Shown: positions 27,480 to 33,699 of the stretch, one piece after another | Numbering within the stretch: the stretch's first letter is position 1 | Layout of the letters: each line of letters begins with the position of its first letter | Source of the DNA: a virus | Length of the DNA: 33,699 bases | Virus record (IMG/VR): IMGVR_UViG_3300020197_000087 | Coordinates: 1 to 33,699 of that record | Reading direction: 5' to 3' (one strand) | Translations under genes and position numbers: made by a program | Notes under the pieces: model-generated | The model's database searches: none | Told to the model about the DNA's origin: nothing | The model's input: only the letters and a program-made list of their open reading frames with translations

Positions 27480-27502
27480 CAACATGCAGCAACATGCTAC
27501 AC
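27474..27502. promoter_or_regulatory. Iterated palindromic operator O2
   Basis: GTGTAGCAACATGCAGCAACATGCTACAC: two 10-bp units between the same GTGTAGCA / TGCTACAC ends as O1. A -10-like TACACT begins at 27498, just upstream of the recombination operon. It overlaps the end of the VRR-NUC gene. Confidence 0.8.
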
Positions 27503-27523
27503 TGATGGCGGTTGCAGCATCCC

Positions 27524-28342
27524 ATGGACCCACCAGCACCACCAGGGTTTTCCCCCGAGCAGATCGCCGCTCTCACCGCCCCGCTCGATCGGGCCAACGT
27601 TAGCTATCGCGAGCAAGGCCGGGCCTCTGTCCCTTACCTCCGGAGCTGGCATGTGATTGCGGAAGCAAACCGCATCTTTGGCTTTGATGGCTGGCAGCGG
27701 CAAACCATCCAGGTCAGCTGCGTTGCCCAGGCCGAGCGATCCATCGGCCGGGACCAGAGGCCCGGCTGGGGTGTGACCTACACCGCCCTCGTGCGCGTCA
27801 CCATCACCGCCGGTGAGCTCCCCTCTCTGGTCCGTGAGGGCAGCGGCGCCGGCCACGGCATCGACGTGGACCTGGGCCAGGCCCATGAGTCCGCCCTCAA
27901 GGAGGCCGAGACCGACGCCATGAAGCGGGCATTGATGACCTTCGGGAACCCGTTTGGCCTGGCCCTGTATGACAAGGATCAGCGGCATGTCGAGGGCGAC
28001 CAGTCGCCTTCCGCGACTGGTCGGCCGTCAACCCCCCGCCGCACTTCCCCGCCGGCCTCGCCACGCCCCCAGACGCAGGATGAGCCAGCCTACACATTAG
28101 TTCATCCTAGCTCTGTGCTGGTAGGACGTGCTGAGGACCTGGCAAAAAAAGCGGGCCTGACGAATGACGGTATAGCCAACTTAGCAAGAAATTTAGCAAG
28201 TCATTTTAACTTACCAGAGACAGAAAAATTAAGCGAGCTTTCAACAGAAGCTTTATCGAATCTTTTAAAAGTAGGTATCAACGCTGAGCGTGTTGCGGTC
28301 TATAATGGAAATGATGTAAACTTTTTACTACTTCCTCGATAA
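27524..28342 (+). CDS. Rad52/Rad22-family single-strand annealing protein
   Basis: A 272-residue protein from ATG 27524. Residues 10-150 contain the Rad52 core: Val-Ser-Tyr-Arg-Glu-Gln-Gly, Tyr-Leu-Arg-Ser-Trp-His-Val-Ile-Ala-Glu-Ala-Asn-Arg-Ile-Phe-Gly-Phe-Asp-Gly-Trp, and Glu-Gly-Ser-Gly-Ala-Gly...Ala-His-Glu-Ser-Ala-Leu-Lys-Glu-Ala-Glu-Thr-Asp-Ala-Met-Lys-Arg-Ala. It would pair complementary ssDNA, working with the SSB, helicase and VRR-NUC in this operon. The C-terminal 100 residues form a separate helical domain whose DNA is strikingly AT-rich, suggesting fusion or exchange. Confidence 0.9.
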   Translation: MDPPAPPGFSPEQIAALTAPLDRANVSYREQGRASVPYLRSWHVIAEANRIFGFDGWQRQTIQVSCVAQAERSIGRDQRPGWGVTYTALVRVTITAGELPSLVREGSGAGHGIDVDLGQAHESALKEAETDAMKRALMTFGNPFGLALYDKDQRHVEGDQSPSATGRPSTPRRTSPPASPRPQTQDEPAYTLVHPSSVLVGRAEDLAKKAGLTNDGIANLARNLASHFNLPETEKLSELSTEALSNLLKVGINAERVAVYNGNDVNFLLLPR

Positions 28343-28349
28343 TTTTATT

Positions 28350-28463
28350 ATGAACTGGACCACAAACAGTGATGCTTACGGAATATGCTCTGGCACAATA
28401 TGAAGAGTCGCATATTACAACGAAGATATTTTTGCAAAAACAGACGATAATCTAGCCCACTAA
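28350..28463 (+). pseudogene. Possible small gene with internal TGA
   Basis: From ATG 28350 the frame reads 17 codons (MNWTTNSDAYGICSGTI), then TGA at 28401-28403, then a further 19 credible codons (Arg-Val-Ala-Tyr-Tyr-Asn-Glu-Asp-Ile-Phe) to TAA at 28461. The second half has no start of its own. It may be a decayed small gene, a frameshift error or chance. Confidence 0.25.
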
Positions 28464-28494
28464 TCTCCACCATGTTTTCAGCTTTTAATCACTC

Positions 28495-29019
28495 ATGAAC
28501 TTATTTGATCTCACTGGCAAAGCGTTAAAAGTTGCAAGGCAAATTGAAGATTTTGCTGATCAGATGGAAGACGATCCATCTATCATTGAACAGCTGGAAG
28601 GTCTTCTCCTTGCAGAGGAACAAGCTCAAGATGCGCTCTTTGAAAAAGCTGACGCCTACTGCTGGGTCATTGAAAAGCTGCGAGCCACTGCCGCAGCTCG
28701 AAGTGATGCCGCTCAAAGACTCAAGGATCTTGCGACGCAAGATGGGCACAAAGCTGACAAGTTGGAGGAAAAGCTAATCCAATGCCTTCAAAAAGTTCAG
28801 CCAGACAAAACAAAATACATCCTTTCTAATCATAATATCATTTCCAGAAAGACATCTGTTCTTCAGCTTGAGTCAGATTTGTTGCCCGAAGAAATGCCTA
28901 AGCCGTATCAACGCATTAAAGTTGAATTTAATAGGCAAGCAATTAAGGATGCTCTTAAAGCCGGCAAGGATGTTGAAGGCGCTGCATTTGTCGAGCGCCG
29001 TTCTTGGTCCATCAAGTAA
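28495..29019 (+). CDS. Siphovirus Gp157-like protein
   Basis: A 174-residue helical protein of the Gp157 family. The sequence has Glu-Asp-Asp-Pro-Ser-Ile-Ile-Glu-Gln-Leu-Glu-Gly, a long helix with Glu-Lys-Ala-Asp-Ala-Tyr-Cys-Trp-Val-Ile-Glu-Lys-Leu, a coiled coil (Lys-Leu-Glu-Glu-Lys-Leu-Ile-Gln), a small beta region with Lys-Tyr-Ile-Leu, and a C-terminal 'Val-Glu-Phe-Asn-Arg-Gln-Ala-Ile-Lys-Asp-Ala-Leu-Lys-Ala-Gly-Lys'. The family is linked to phage resistance or recombination, always near SSB and annealing genes. That context is met here. Confidence 0.85.
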   Translation: MNLFDLTGKALKVARQIEDFADQMEDDPSIIEQLEGLLLAEEQAQDALFEKADAYCWVIEKLRATAAARSDAAQRLKDLATQDGHKADKLEEKLIQCLQKVQPDKTKYILSNHNIISRKTSVLQLESDLLPEEMPKPYQRIKVEFNRQAIKDALKAGKDVEGAAFVERRSWSIK

Positions 29020-29035
29020 CCATCAAGCAACCATC

Positions 29036-29713
29036 ATGAACAACTACATCATCACTCTTTCAGTAACCGAAAAGATCACTTCTGACCCAGTTGCTACAGT
29101 CAAAGGTCTTGTCGTGAACAAGGCCGGGACTACTGTCCCAATAGAGGTCCATGCGTGGAACCTCACTCAAGAATTTTTAAGAAATACAAATTACAATTCT
29201 TTGATTGTGCAAGGATCTCTTAGCTTTTGCAATCAAGAGCTGGTCATTTCGGCAACAGGAGCATGGCCAATTTCTCACATTGATCCTAATCGCCTGATCT
29301 CACAGGCCACCCTAGTCGGCCGTGCTGGGCGAGAACCGGCAGGGAAGTATTTTGAATCCGGGTCGAATCTGGCTGAGTGGTCAATGGCCACCAACACGCC
29401 CCCCCGCAGAGGAGAACCTCAGCCAGCCTCAGACTGGCACAACGTCAAGGCCTGGGGCAAAACAGCCGAGATCGCAATGGATTTTGTCCGCAAGGGCACG
29501 CTGATCGCTATCACCGGACGACTGGAGATTGAATCCTGGAACGATCGATTGACTGGAGGCGAGAGATTCAAACCGGTAGTCAACTGCCAGCGGTTGGAAC
29601 TGCTGGGCTCCAGATCAGACGACAGGAGGGAGGCCCCCGCCGCCGACGAGGAAGGCCACTACGACCCCGCGCCAGCCTCGGCCAGGCCGTCTGCCCCTTT
29701 CGGAGGCTGGTAG
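29036..29713 (+). CDS. ssb: Single-stranded DNA-binding protein with two OB folds
   Basis: A 225-residue protein from ATG 29036. Residues 1-80 form a first, divergent OB-like domain (Val-Thr-Glu-Lys-Ile-Thr, Val-Ile-Glu-type strands). Residues 85-195 are a clear SSB OB fold: Gln-Ala-Thr-Leu-Val-Gly-Arg-Ala-Gly, Trp-His-Asn-Val-Lys-Ala-Trp-Gly-Lys-Thr-Ala-Glu, Phe-Val-Arg-Lys-Gly-Thr-Leu-Ile-Ala-Ile-Thr-Gly-Arg-Leu. The tail ends Ala-Pro-Phe-Gly-Gly-Trp, not the usual acidic Asp-Asp-Ile-Pro-Phe tip, so interaction with host partners may differ. It coats ssDNA in phage replication and annealing. Confidence 0.88.
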   Translation: MNNYIITLSVTEKITSDPVATVKGLVVNKAGTTVPIEVHAWNLTQEFLRNTNYNSLIVQGSLSFCNQELVISATGAWPISHIDPNRLISQATLVGRAGREPAGKYFESGSNLAEWSMATNTPPRRGEPQPASDWHNVKAWGKTAEIAMDFVRKGTLIAITGRLEIESWNDRLTGGERFKPVVNCQRLELLGSRSDDRREAPAADEEGHYDPAPASARPSAPFGGW

Positions 29714-29716
29714 GTA

Positions 29717-30031
29717 ATGACTCTTTACGGTCTGCGCCGGGGGCGCATGTGGCTGTGCCTCCCCAGCCCCGAGAAGCGGGTCGCGATCCTGCTGGTGACC
29801 CCCTGGATCAACCGCGCCTGTCCGCCATGGGCAGACCCTGCCGCCGCGTGGGTGCCGGGCCTGAAGCTCGCCGCCGCGTCCGGTGCCGATGCGCATGAGC
29901 CATGGGACGCTTGGCTCACTCCCTCTCTGGATCTCGCGCGGCTGCGGCAACAGATCCTCGCAGCTCTGCCTCCGTCTGAGCTGTGCATGGGCGGCTCCTA
30001 CTCGATCGCTTCCATACCGGTGGATCCATAA
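29717..30031 (+). CDS. Hypothetical protein downstream of ssb
   Basis: A 104-residue Trp-rich protein (MTLYGLRRGRMWLCLPSPEK), 3 nt after the ssb stop. It has an N-terminal strand-turn-strand, then Ala/Leu-rich helices. It is unrecognised. It is the last gene before a region with a minus-strand terminator. Confidence 0.5.
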   Translation: MTLYGLRRGRMWLCLPSPEKRVAILLVTPWINRACPPWADPAAAWVPGLKLAAASGADAHEPWDAWLTPSLDLARLRQQILAALPPSELCMGGSYSIASIPVDP

Positions 30032-30058
30032 AAAAACGGGAGGCCTCTCAGCCTCCCG
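30030..30058 (-). terminator. Minus-strand rho-independent terminator
   Basis: Read on the minus strand: CGGGAGGC-TGAGAG-GCCTCCCG followed by T7. There is no T tract on the plus side. No minus-strand gene is apparent to its right, so it probably ends a small minus-strand RNA. Confidence 0.75.
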
Positions 30059-30200
30059 CGCGATCACACTTGCCTGTGCTATTGTAGCTCGTATCGACGG
30101 AGAGGCACTGAGCTGCCCCGTTGATCCCAGCACTAAACCGATCACCTGAGCCAGTAGCACCCGCTTCGACTGCTGGCGAATGGTTGCGCCTGTGTGCTGG
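30030..30200 (-). ncRNA. Candidate minus-strand small RNA
   Basis: A sigma70-like promoter on the minus strand, TTGAGC at 30235-30230, 17 nt, TAAAAT at 30212-30207, predicts a start near 30200. The strong terminator at 30030-30058 would give an RNA of about 170 nt. A minus-strand frame exists but runs through the terminator. The RNA would be antisense to the leader upstream of 30226. Not tested. Confidence 0.4.
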
Positions 30201-30225
30201 AGCCACATTTTACAGGATTTTTATC

Positions 30226-30393
30226 ATGGGCTCAAATGACATTCATGATGTCAGCGTTAAAGTGCGCCGCATTTTTTACATTTCATTGTTTCAAATCTTT
30301 TTGTATATCATCGGCATTCCGCTGCTGGTGATGTATGAGCGTGTCCCAGATTATGGTGGCAGATTGCCAGCGGTTCAGCAGTTGCAGAAATAG
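30226..30393 (+). CDS. Small single-span membrane protein
   Basis: A 55-residue protein from ATG 30226 (preceded by AGGA). It has a short charged N-terminus (Met-Gly-Ser-Asn-Asp-Ile-His), a strongly hydrophobic segment (Ile-Ser-Leu-Phe-Gln-Ile-Phe-Leu-Tyr-Ile-Ile-Gly-Ile-Pro-Leu-Leu-Val) and a polar C-terminus. Its start overlaps the minus-strand small-RNA promoter. Function unknown. Confidence 0.55.
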   Translation: MGSNDIHDVSVKVRRIFYISLFQIFLYIIGIPLLVMYERVPDYGGRLPAVQQLQK

Positions 30394-30449
30394 TGTGACA
30401 GTTTGCGAACAAAGGGCGGCAACTGGCTGCGGTAGGCGTTACGGTAGAT
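30393..30449 (+). promoter_or_regulatory. Two-box upstream element, plus-strand copy
   Basis: TGTGACAGTTTGCGAACA and, 20 nt later, GCGTTACGGTA. This is the same arrangement as the four minus-strand copies at 14.7-16.8 kb. It starts at the stop codon of the small membrane gene and precedes the 30496 gene by about 45 nt. Confidence 0.7.
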
Positions 30450-30495
30450 GCAACAGGCGGAGAGGCACACTGCCCCGCTTGTAACGCATTCCACT

Positions 30496-30921
30496 ATGTC
30501 AAAGCTCCAGCTTTTTCAGGACAGATTCCAGTCTTTGCTGAAAACAGATCCATCTTACGAAGATATAATCTTGGTTCCTCTTATCTTGACATTTGAAGCA
30601 GTCAGATACCTTATTGTTACGTTAGCGCCTATTGCGCTGGCGTTGTTGCTGGTGTTTACACCGTATGCCGTTGGCTGGGAAGATGCCGAGCCGGTGATGT
30701 TTGTGACTACGTTAAGCGCTGAACGAGCGCAGAAATACATTGAAAATCAAGCAACATATAAAAATACGCAACTTAATTTATTAAATTTTCCAAGCACAAA
30801 AAAATTTGTCTTGAGACAAGTTCCTAATACAGTCTTGGCCAGGTTGTGTGACATGCGGGGTATTGCTGGGGTTCATCCAACTGACCGCGACAACATGATC
30901 AACCGCCTGAGTCAGTCATGA
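30496..30921 (+). CDS. Hypothetical membrane protein
   Basis: A 141-residue protein from ATG 30496. It has an amphipathic N-terminal helix, a strong transmembrane segment near 40-62 (Leu-Ile-Val-Thr-Leu-Ala-Pro-Ile-Ala-Leu-Ala-Leu-Leu-Leu-Val-Phe), then a soluble basic domain with Cys-Asp-Met-Arg-Gly. It is AT-rich relative to neighbours. Controlled by the two-box element. Function unknown. Confidence 0.55.
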   Translation: MSKLQLFQDRFQSLLKTDPSYEDIILVPLILTFEAVRYLIVTLAPIALALLLVFTPYAVGWEDAEPVMFVTTLSAERAQKYIENQATYKNTQLNLLNFPSTKKFVLRQVPNTVLARLCDMRGIAGVHPTDRDNMINRLSQS

Positions 30922-31028
30922 CCACCCCGGATGCGTTGCTTGCTCTCTGGTGTCTCTGGGGCGCCTCTGTCGGCTGCCTCACCGCTCTGGTTCTCATTTA
31001 TGTTCTCCGCTATGCCGCCCGTGGCTGA
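30918..31028 (+). CDS. Very small membrane protein
   Basis: A 36-residue protein overlapping the previous stop (ATGA), beginning MTTPDALLALWCLWGASVGC, with one hydrophobic helix and a Tyr-Ala-Ala-Arg-Gly end. Too short to classify; the coupling suggests it is translated. Confidence 0.45.
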   Translation: MTTPDALLALWCLWGASVGCLTALVLIYVLRYAARG

Positions 31029-31380
31029 AACTATCGAAAGGTGTACAGAACAGCTTGCTGATGCGATCGCCGCTGATCATGCGCTGATTTATGCCATGGA
31101 TCCAGCCGAACGACTGGCCATGGGTCCCCGCGCTGTTGTTGCACTTCGCCTCATTGCCATCCTCCGCCATGCCGAGGGTGTGGCGCGGGGACTTCTGGAG
31201 GGGTGTCAGGAGGCTGGCCAGGATCTGCCGGTTAGCGCAGAGGTGGCGATCCTGGCGCCGATTGACGCTATGGAGCGACTGATCAAGTCTGCTGGTCATG
31301 TGACCCGGCCGCCGGCTGACGTGATCTCGTTTCCAGGGGGGCACAGGCTCCTCACCATGACTCGGGGGGATCTGCTGTGA
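31012..31380 (+). CDS. Helical hypothetical protein
   Basis: A 122-residue Ala/Leu-rich helical protein from ATG 31012, overlapping the previous frame by 17 nt. Residues 1-90 are amphipathic helices (Thr-Ile-Glu-Arg-Cys-Thr-Glu-Gln-Leu-Ala-Asp-Ala-Ile-Ala). The C-terminus has a Pro-Gly-Gly-His turn. No family is recognised. Confidence 0.5.
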   Translation: MPPVAETIERCTEQLADAIAADHALIYAMDPAERLAMGPRAVVALRLIAILRHAEGVARGLLEGCQEAGQDLPVSAEVAILAPIDAMERLIKSAGHVTRPPADVISFPGGHRLLTMTRGDLL

Positions 31381-31562
31381 CCAGACTTCGTTCCCTCCGT
31401 ACGGCTGACATGGTCGCCGCAGCCCATCGCCGAGCCAACCGTTGGCGATTCGGCTTCTGGATCCTGGCAGCGCTCACCGTCACCCTGGCGTGGGCAGCAT
31501 CCCTGGAGCGCCCCCTGAGCTGCGGAGGCCATGCGGCGCGAGACTGGCCCTCGCCTCGCTGA
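31377..31562 (+). CDS. Small single-span membrane protein
   Basis: A 61-residue protein from GTG 31377 (GTGA overlap). A basic N-terminus (Arg-Leu-Arg-Ser-Leu-Arg) precedes one transmembrane helix (Phe-Trp-Ile-Leu-Ala-Ala-Leu-Thr-Val-Thr-Leu-Ala-Trp) and a short Cys-containing end. Type-II topology is likely. Function unknown. Confidence 0.5.
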   Translation: MTRLRSLRTADMVAAAHRRANRWRFGFWILAALTVTLAWAASLERPLSCGGHAARDWPSPR

Positions 31563-31571
31563 CGGCCCGCC

Positions 31572-31745
31572 ATGCCTGCCCCTGCCCCATCACTGATCTC
31601 CTGGTCCGTTGCTGCCAATGCCGCCGGCTGTGCGTGCTGGGTGGCCTGTAGCGGGGGGCGGTGCGGCTGGGGGGCAACAAAAGCCGCTGCGCTGCGGGAC
31701 CTGGCCGGCCACAACAACAACCAAACCACTACTCACCCGCAATGA
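31572..31745 (+). CDS. Small Ala/Gly/Cys-rich protein
   Basis: A 57-residue protein beginning MPAPAPSLISWSVAANAAGC, with Gly-Cys-Ala-Cys-Trp-Val-Ala-Cys and a Asn/Gln/Thr-rich end. ATGA coupling to the next gene. Not recognised; real translation is probable but unproven. Confidence 0.4.
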   Translation: MPAPAPSLISWSVAANAAGCACWVACSGGRCGWGATKAAALRDLAGHNNNQTTTHPQ

Positions 31746-32020
31746 TCGGAGAACCTCACACCGGCCCTGGATTGTCGCCAGGCCCTGCCATCGGCCGGAA
31801 GCGCCGCAAGCGCCGGGCTCGTGGGCGTCGCCGTTTTGCCCGTTGCGTCGGCGCCGGCTGGGACGAGTGCGCAGATTGCCAGCGGCGCACGCTGCCAGGG
31901 GGCAGGACCAGGATCAAGCCGCCAATCGTGGCGCTCTGGTGTGAAAACTACCGCCCCCCGGATCGCCCCGAGGATCAGCGGCTGAGGGAGCTGGCTAGGC
32001 GGGCTGGGGTGGGGCCGTGA
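31742..32020 (+). CDS. Basic Cys-containing protein before the methyltransferase
   Basis: A 92-residue protein from ATG 31742. An Arg/Lys-rich stretch (Arg-Lys-Arg-Arg-Lys-Arg-Arg-Ala-Arg-Gly-Arg-Arg-Arg) is followed by Cys-Val...Cys-Ala-Asp-Cys, a likely metal knuckle, and a helical end. It overlaps the methyltransferase GTG start. A nucleic-acid-binding partner or regulator of the methylase is one idea, unproven. Confidence 0.5.
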   Translation: MIGEPHTGPGLSPGPAIGRKRRKRRARGRRRFARCVGAGWDECADCQRRTLPGGRTRIKPPIVALWCENYRPPDRPEDQRLRELARRAGVGP

Positions 32021-33201
32021 GCAGTCTTCATGCCTTGCACCTAGGCGACTGCCTGGAAGTGCTGAGCAGGCTGCCTGAGGCGTCGGTTGATTCTGTTGTC
32101 ACCGATCCGCCCTACGGCCTGTCATTCATGGGCAAGGGCTGGGACTACGACGTGCCCACGGTGGAGGTCTGGCGTGAGGTGTGGCGGGTGCTTAAGCCTG
32201 GTGGCCACCTGCTCGCCTTCGCCGGCACGCGCACCCAGCACCGCATGGCGGTGAACATTGAGGATGCGGGCTTCGAGATCCGCGACATGATTGCGTGGGT
32301 TTACGGCTCGGGATTCCCAAAGTCGCTGGATGTGAGCAAGGCGATTGACAAGGCTGCAGGCGCGGAACGGGAGGTGGTTGGCAGCCGGATAAAGGCAGGC
32401 ATCGGCGGTTCACAAACCTTTGCGCAGGATGCGTGGACGCAGGCTAATCGCGGCCCGATTGAACTGGACATCACCGCCCCCGCCACCGCTGCCGCCCGCC
32501 AATGGCAAGGCTGGGGAACCGCCCTGAAGCCCGCGCTGGAGCCGATCACCGTCGCACGCAAGCCCCTGATCGGAACCGTCGCGGAGAACGTGCTGCGGCA
32601 CGGCACGGGGGCGATCAACGTGGATGGGTGCAGGGTGGAGGGTGTGCCGCCAAGCGTTCCCCAGCCAGCCTTCAATAGTCCAACGGGGCGCACATATGGC
32701 ATGAAAACAGGCGAGGGACGCAACGGTGAGATGTCCCACGCTCAAGGCCGCTGGCCCGCGAACCTGATCCACGACGGCAGCGACGAGGTGGTGGGGCTGT
32801 TTCCGCAGACGACGTCGCGGGGACACACTCCATCGGCTCGTGGTGCTGGCGGGATCTCGTGCAACGGCCACAGCGGGCAGGATGAAATCAAAGAATTGTG
32901 GTTCGACTCCGGCTCCGCCGCCCGGTTCTTCTACACCGCCAAGGCTGCCAAGTCCGAACGCCAAGGCGTCACCCATCCCACGGTCAAGCCCCTCGATCTG
33001 ATGGCGTACCTGTGCCGCCTGGTGACACCACCCGGCGGGATCGTTCTGGATCCATTCATGGGCACTGGCACCACCATCATTGCGGCGCTGTCTGAGGGGT
33101 TTCAAGGTATCGGCATCGAGCGCGATCCCGCGTACTTCGCCATGGCTGAGCACCGTCTGAACGGCGCTCAGCTGGGTCTAGGGCTGGAGCTGCCAACATG
33201 A
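32017..33201 (+). CDS. Beta-class N4/N6 DNA methyltransferase
   Basis: A 394-residue protein from GTG 32017. Asp-Pro-Pro-Tyr lies at 30-33 and Phe-Met-Gly-Thr-Gly-Thr-Thr near 349-355; motif IV before motif I defines the beta class. The middle (Tyr-Gly-Ser-Gly-Phe-Pro-Lys-Ser and the Gly-Thr-Gly-Ala-Ile-Asn-Val-Asp segment) is the target-recognition region. It uses S-adenosylmethionine to methylate adenine-N6 or cytosine-N4. No restriction endonuclease is beside it, so it is an orphan, as often in phages evading host restriction. Confidence 0.9.
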   Translation: MSSLHALHLGDCLEVLSRLPEASVDSVVTDPPYGLSFMGKGWDYDVPTVEVWREVWRVLKPGGHLLAFAGTRTQHRMAVNIEDAGFEIRDMIAWVYGSGFPKSLDVSKAIDKAAGAEREVVGSRIKAGIGGSQTFAQDAWTQANRGPIELDITAPATAAARQWQGWGTALKPALEPITVARKPLIGTVAENVLRHGTGAINVDGCRVEGVPPSVPQPAFNSPTGRTYGMKTGEGRNGEMSHAQGRWPANLIHDGSDEVVGLFPQTTSRGHTPSARGAGGISCNGHSGQDEIKELWFDSGSAARFFYTAKAAKSERQGVTHPTVKPLDLMAYLCRLVTPPGGIVLDPFMGTGTTIIAALSEGFQGIGIERDPAYFAMAEHRLNGAQLGLGLELPT

Positions 33202-33267
33202 CCGCCCCTGCCCTGACCAGCTCATTACATACCCACACTAATTCCAAATAATCAAAAAAGTCACACC

Positions 33268-33603
33268 ATGAAAGACTCAACAGACGATCAACTCTTTGCA
33301 AAAGCAATTAAACTCATAACAGATAATTTAGACAATCGTGACTTTATTAAAGATCAACAACTTGCGGCAGTTATGCTGTGCTCAAACAGAACAGTTTATA
33401 GCCAATTCAATAAGCGTGTTGGAATGCCGCCAAAAGCGTATACGCGGCATCTACAAATGCTCCGCGTCAAGCAGCTATTGATAAATTCTCCCGAGTTGTC
33501 CTTATACGAAGTCTCCGCTAGATGTGGCCTCACCTACGATGCCATGGCAAAACAATTCAAGCGATCTTTGGGTATCACCCCCGCCCAAGCACGCCAACGC
33601 TAA
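33268..33603 (+). CDS. AraC-type helix-turn-helix protein
   Basis: A 111-residue protein consisting almost only of a double-HTH AraC/XylS DNA-binding domain: Ala-Ala-Val-Met-Leu-Cys-Ser-Asn-Arg-Thr-Val-Tyr-Ser-Gln-Phe-Asn-Lys-Arg, Tyr-Thr-Arg-His-Leu-Gln-Met-Leu-Arg-Val-Lys-Gln-Leu-Leu, and Ser-Ala-Arg-Cys-Gly-Leu...Phe-Lys-Arg-Ser-Leu-Gly-Ile-Thr-Pro-Ala. The ligand-binding N-domain of full AraC proteins is missing. It could regulate late or lysogenic functions of this phage. A terminator follows. Confidence 0.85.
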   Translation: MKDSTDDQLFAKAIKLITDNLDNRDFIKDQQLAAVMLCSNRTVYSQFNKRVGMPPKAYTRHLQMLRVKQLLINSPELSLYEVSARCGLTYDAMAKQFKRSLGITPAQARQR

Positions 33604-33656
33604 AAGCCTGCTACACTCTTTTCATTGGTCTTTGGTCAGACCGCCAACCCTTGAAC

Positions 33657-33695
33657 CCCTCTCCCGTGTCGCAAACGGGTGAGGGAATTTTTTTT
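33657..33695 (+). terminator. Rho-independent terminator
   Basis: Stem CCCTCTCCCGT / ACGGGTGAGGG with a 7-nt loop, followed after AA by T8. Ends the AraC-type gene transcript near the right edge. Confidence 0.88.
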
Positions 33696-33699
33696 GTAG

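Noticed and set aside
29615-30208. 197-residue minus-strand frame
   Set aside because: It runs through a strong terminator and opposite two real genes; composition is that of a shadow.
31700-31745. AAC-rich stretch as a DGR template repeat
   Set aside because: It has three AAC codons but none of the GGSW or CRSA scaffold bases, so it cannot template the cassettes.
33198-33251. 17-residue frame after the methyltransferase (MTAPALTSSLHTHTNSK)
   Set aside because: ATGA-coupled but very short and without features; not enough to call a gene.
33608-33616. Third GTGTAGCA/TGCTACAC operator
   Set aside because: Only CTGCTACAC is present, a half-site with no iterated units; chance cannot be excluded.

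Overview
This window is a contiguous block of a lambda-type siphovirus genome (free phage or prophage). Two arms are visible: a leftward late/structural arm (about 1-14.3 kb, all minus strand) and a mainly rightward early/replication arm (about 21-33.6 kb, plus strand). They are separated by a regulatory and small-gene zone (14.3-18.2 kb) and a leftward primase-helicase operon (18.25-20.95 kb). Genes are packed with ATGA, GTGA, TGATG and TAATG start/stop overlaps. The dCTP deaminase resembles, from memory, those of Synechococcus/Prochlorococcus-type cyanobacteria, so a cyanobacterial host is my best guess, but this is inference. No integrase, endolysin, tRNA or CRISPR array is visible.

Late arm, in transcription order (right to left): tail-completion-like protein (14278), then terminase small and large subunits, gpW-like joiner, lambda portal, S49 protease/scaffold, decoration-like protein, major capsid protein, two connector-type proteins, a tail-fibre-like protein, small membrane/lysis-type genes, tail-terminator-like protein, tail tube, and a G/GT tail-chaperone pair that uses a GGGAAAC -1 frameshift site and runs off the left edge.

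Middle zone: a series of very small minus-strand genes. Three of them (14375-15350) have a repeated two-box upstream element and their own hairpin terminator, and a fourth copy of the element lies at 16722-16782. Four other starts are preceded by related GC-rich hairpin leaders. A short plus-strand operon with an OB-fold protein follows. At 17929-18240 there are oppositely oriented 10-bp iterons around a purine-rich AT tract, a strong replication-origin candidate beside the AEP-primase/VirE helicase gene. Two ribbon-helix-helix-type proteins precede that gene, and an iterated palindromic operator separates them from the plus-strand arm.

Early arm: an FGE-sulfatase/C-type-lectin-fold gene with an array of eight variable C-terminal cassettes, then dCTP deaminase, SF2 helicase, accessory proteins, VRR-NUC nuclease, Rad52-type annealing protein, Gp157, a double-OB SSB, small membrane proteins, a beta-class DNA methyltransferase and an AraC-type HTH protein.

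The most unusual object is the FGE locus at 21045-22776. The cassettes look like diversity-generating-retroelement (DGR) variable regions, but no reverse transcriptase or template repeat is in the window. Five internal cassettes lie out of frame with the core gene. Each is preceded, in the core reading frame, by the same -1 slippery heptamer (GGGAAAG), placed 21-24 nt before the cassette's conserved Gly-Gly-Ser-Trp codons. Slipping -1 at any one heptamer would splice that cassette onto the core and stop at its own TGA. Not slipping reads on through a stop-free Ala/Pro/Ser/Thr-rich linker to a final in-frame cassette. One gene could therefore make up to six proteins with different binding faces.
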